Shown piece after piece: positions 22,914 to 24,238 of a stretch of DNA of 24,238 nucleotides. Both the position numbers and the translations under genes were made by a program. Source of the stretch: CAYWJA01 sp964458485 (GTDB lineage: Bacteria; Patescibacteriota; Gracilibacteria; UM-FILTER-43-11); NCBI GenBank assembly GCA_964458485.1, contig CAYWJA010000030.1:1-24238 (forward strand). The letters run 5' to 3'. The notes below the pieces were generated by a model. It did not search any database. It was not told the origin of the DNA and saw only the letters and a list, made by a program, of their open reading frames with translations. Each line of letters starts with the position of its first letter. Positions within the stretch are counted from its first letter, which is position 1.

Positions 22914-24238
22914 CTATTCCCCAATAAAATATTTGATTCTTTCAATTCCTTCTTTTAAAGCTGAACAATAACTTTCTTGAACTAGCGTATTAATACAATT
23001 GTTTTGGTATCTAGCCTCAGGCCATTTAATTCTTTTTTTAAGAATATCTAATTCATCTGAAGACAGCTTTATATTTTGATGTTTTATTTCCCCTGCTACC
23101 ATCTGCGTATAAATAAGGTCAATTTTAGACCATGTACATAAATCACCAGAAGGATCATTAACTGTTGCAAAACATTTAATCTGATATCGGATATCATAAT
23201 AATTAAGAAGTTTTGTAGCCTGCTCTTTTTCCTTTTTTGTTACTTTAATTTCAGGTAAATCTTTTATCTTTATAATTTTTTCTTCCTTGTTGTCATATAA
23301 TATGTAGGCTGTTGATCTCTTGTTTGTTGATGGACTTGATTCATTAGTAGATTTTGTTTCTATGTCTTTTTCATCAATTACATTTTCTTTTTTGGGTTCT
23401 GGTGCACTTGGATGTAAGTCTACCGAGGATCCTTTTTTTGTTTCTGGCATTGTTATACCTGTGGCTTCTTCTGAGGAAGTTTGTAAATTAGATCTTGTGT
23501 TTTCTGAGTTATCAACTGTAGAAACTGATGAAAAGGAATATCCGCCCGAACTGCACTTCATGGTGTTTGCCGAAATTGTTGTTGTATATCCTGTTTCAAC
23601 ATTTTGGGCATTTCTTCCCTTAACTCTAAATGAATAAGAGATATCACATTCAAGATTATCTGATGTCCATGTAGTTGCTGTTGTCCATCCAGAATTAGTT
23701 CCTGCAGTTATGTTTTCAGCATAATATTCAGTAGCATTACCTGTCCATGATATAGCTATCATCTTATGTTCATCAGCTGTATATGTTGGAGTAGTTAAAT
23801 CTCCTGTAAGGGTATATATGCTTCCTATAGATCCGAATACTGTTTCTGTGCTGTCTCCGTTTCTTGCTTTAACTTTGAATGTGTATTGGGTATTAACGGA
23901 CAATCCTGTGACAGTTTTTGTTCCCCATGTTGCATTGGTCTGCCAAACGGCAGAACCGCTGAGGGAACCGTTAGCTTGTACGTAATTACCAGATCCAGTT
24001 TCCTGGATTGCAAAGGTAGTTGCAGATGGGTTGGAATTTACATCTAAAGTTACATCAAGTGTTGTAGCTGCTGCACCGTTAACTGTTGGAGTTCCGGGTG
24101 CGTTGGCGAGGGTGTAGAGTGCTGCTGTGGAGCCGAATGCTGTTTCTGTACTGTCTCCGTTTCTTGCTTTAACTTTGAATGTGTATTGGGTATTTTGAGT
24201 TAAACCTGTAACTTCGAAAGAAGCACCCCAGTCTGTAG
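22914..24238 (-). CDS. Fibronectin type III-repeat surface protein (partial, N-terminus beyond window)
   Basis: The frame is open from the window edge (24238) to the TAG at 22914-22916, about 440 residues; an internal TTG at 23903 is not a real start. It contains FN3-like modules of about 100 residues with the recurring strand TQYTFKVKARNGDSTETxFGS. Two copies are nearly identical in DNA exactly 300 nt apart (23831-23894 and 24131-24194). A diverged third module ends with SYSFRVKGRNAQNVETGY. A Ser/Thr/Pro/Glu-rich linker of about 90 residues follows. The C-terminal domain (last about 110 residues) has paired cysteines (KCFATVNDPSGDLCTW and NNCINTLVQESYC) and could form disulfides or anchor the protein. 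This is the usual build of a large secreted or cell-surface protein; the adhesion role is inference. Confidence 0.85.
   Translation of the reverse strand, partial: TDWGASFEVTGLTQNTQYTFKVKARNGDSTETAFGSTAALYTLANAPGTPTVNGAAATTLDVTLDVNSNPSATTFAIQETGSGNYVQANGSLSGSAVWQTNATWGTKTVTGLSVNTQYTFKVKARNGDSTETVFGSIGSIYTLTGDLTTPTYTADEHKMIAISWTGNATEYYAENITAGTNSGWTTATTWTSDNLECDISYSFRVKGRNAQNVETGYTTTISANTMKCSSGGYSFSSVSTVDNSENTRSNLQTSSEEATGITMPETKKGSSVDLHPSAPEPKKENVIDEKDIETKSTNESSPSTNKRSTAYILYDNKEEKIIKIKDLPEIKVTKKEKEQATKLLNYYDIRYQIKCFATVNDPSGDLCTWSKIDLIYTQMVAGEIKHQNIKLSSDELDILKKRIKWPEARYQNNCINTLVQESYCSALKEGIERIKYFIGE
23831..24194 (-). repeat. Near-identical FN3 DNA repeats with 300-nt period
   Basis: The 64-nt blocks 23831-23894 and 24131-24194 differ at only a few positions and are spaced exactly 300 nt apart, whereas the sequence between them is not repeated at this level. 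The pattern fits module duplication followed by homogenisation of the conserved strand. Confidence 0.9.

Noticed and set aside
22914..23903. FN3 protein starting at the TTG at 23903
   Set aside because: The frame stays open with clear FN3 sequence to the window edge, so the TTG is internal.
23831..24194. CRISPR-like direct repeats
   Set aside because: The 300-nt period and in-frame coding explain them as FN3 modules; no short spacer pattern exists anywhere in the window.
1..24238. Alternative genetic code (TGA as Gly, as in some CPR lineages)
   Set aside because: TGA ends the family-length ribBA frame and the C39 gene, and no gene needs TGA read-through.

Overview
This window looks like a fragment of an AT-rich genome from the Candidate Phyla Radiation (Patescibacteria), probably a Parcubacteria-type lineage. 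The main evidence is the gene mix: a CofE-like ligase with no F420 genes nearby, a long-form HPF, a degenerate PP2C-propeller membrane protein, FemAB, MurJ and O-antigen-ligase-like envelope genes without LPS genes, and a fibronectin-III surface protein. TGA is used as a stop (for example ribBA and the C39 lipoprotein gene), so the code is standard. The lineage assignment is inference; no rRNA gene is present.

Layout. Positions 1-3.4 kb hold two minus-strand paralogues of an unrecognised lysine-rich protein family with a shared N-terminal tag (the first is cut by the window edge). Between them is a GC-rich secreted-protein gene with its own promoter, strong Shine-Dalgarno site and terminator. 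Positions 3.5-5.1 kb carry a FemAB-like transferase gene and purN on the minus strand. A second GC-rich cassette encodes a 101-aa basic protein at 5.2-5.7 kb. A minus-strand group follows at 5.9-8.7 kb: a CofE-like gamma-glutamyl ligase, an O-antigen-ligase-like polymerase and hpf. Plus-strand genes at 8.9-13.7 kb are a PP2C-like/TM/propeller protein, ribBA and murJ. A 1521-aa minus-strand protein (13.7-18.3 kb) joins an M48 metallopeptidase domain to an ABC1/UbiB-type kinase domain. Divergent from it is a 790-aa protein with 23-residue LRR-like repeats, which overlaps tail-to-tail with a C39-peptidase-like lipoprotein gene. A remnant of a second C39 gene lies in the divergent gap. The right end holds a Bax-inhibitor-1 family gene, tRNA-Glu(TTC) with a duplicated 3' end about 330 bp downstream, a hairpin-rich non-coding stretch, and the 3' part of a large FN3-repeat surface protein.

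Two genome-style features recur. First, the gaps between genes are filled with imperfect nested palindromes: inner arms of the type TTTGTCATYCC, and outer arms built from short words such as ATTTCAGATCTCAG or AGTCTCAAGTG. In places these repeats run into the ends of coding sequences (femAB start, ribBA stop, murJ start). Second, the AT-rich genes have A-rich leaders without an evident Shine-Dalgarno site, and several have a TGC directly before the -10 box, whereas the two GC-rich genes have strong purine-rich ribosome binding sites.

The most novel candidates are the M48-UbiB fusion with its LRR/C39 neighbourhood, the tagged paralogue family, and the tRNA-Glu-bounded hairpin cassette.
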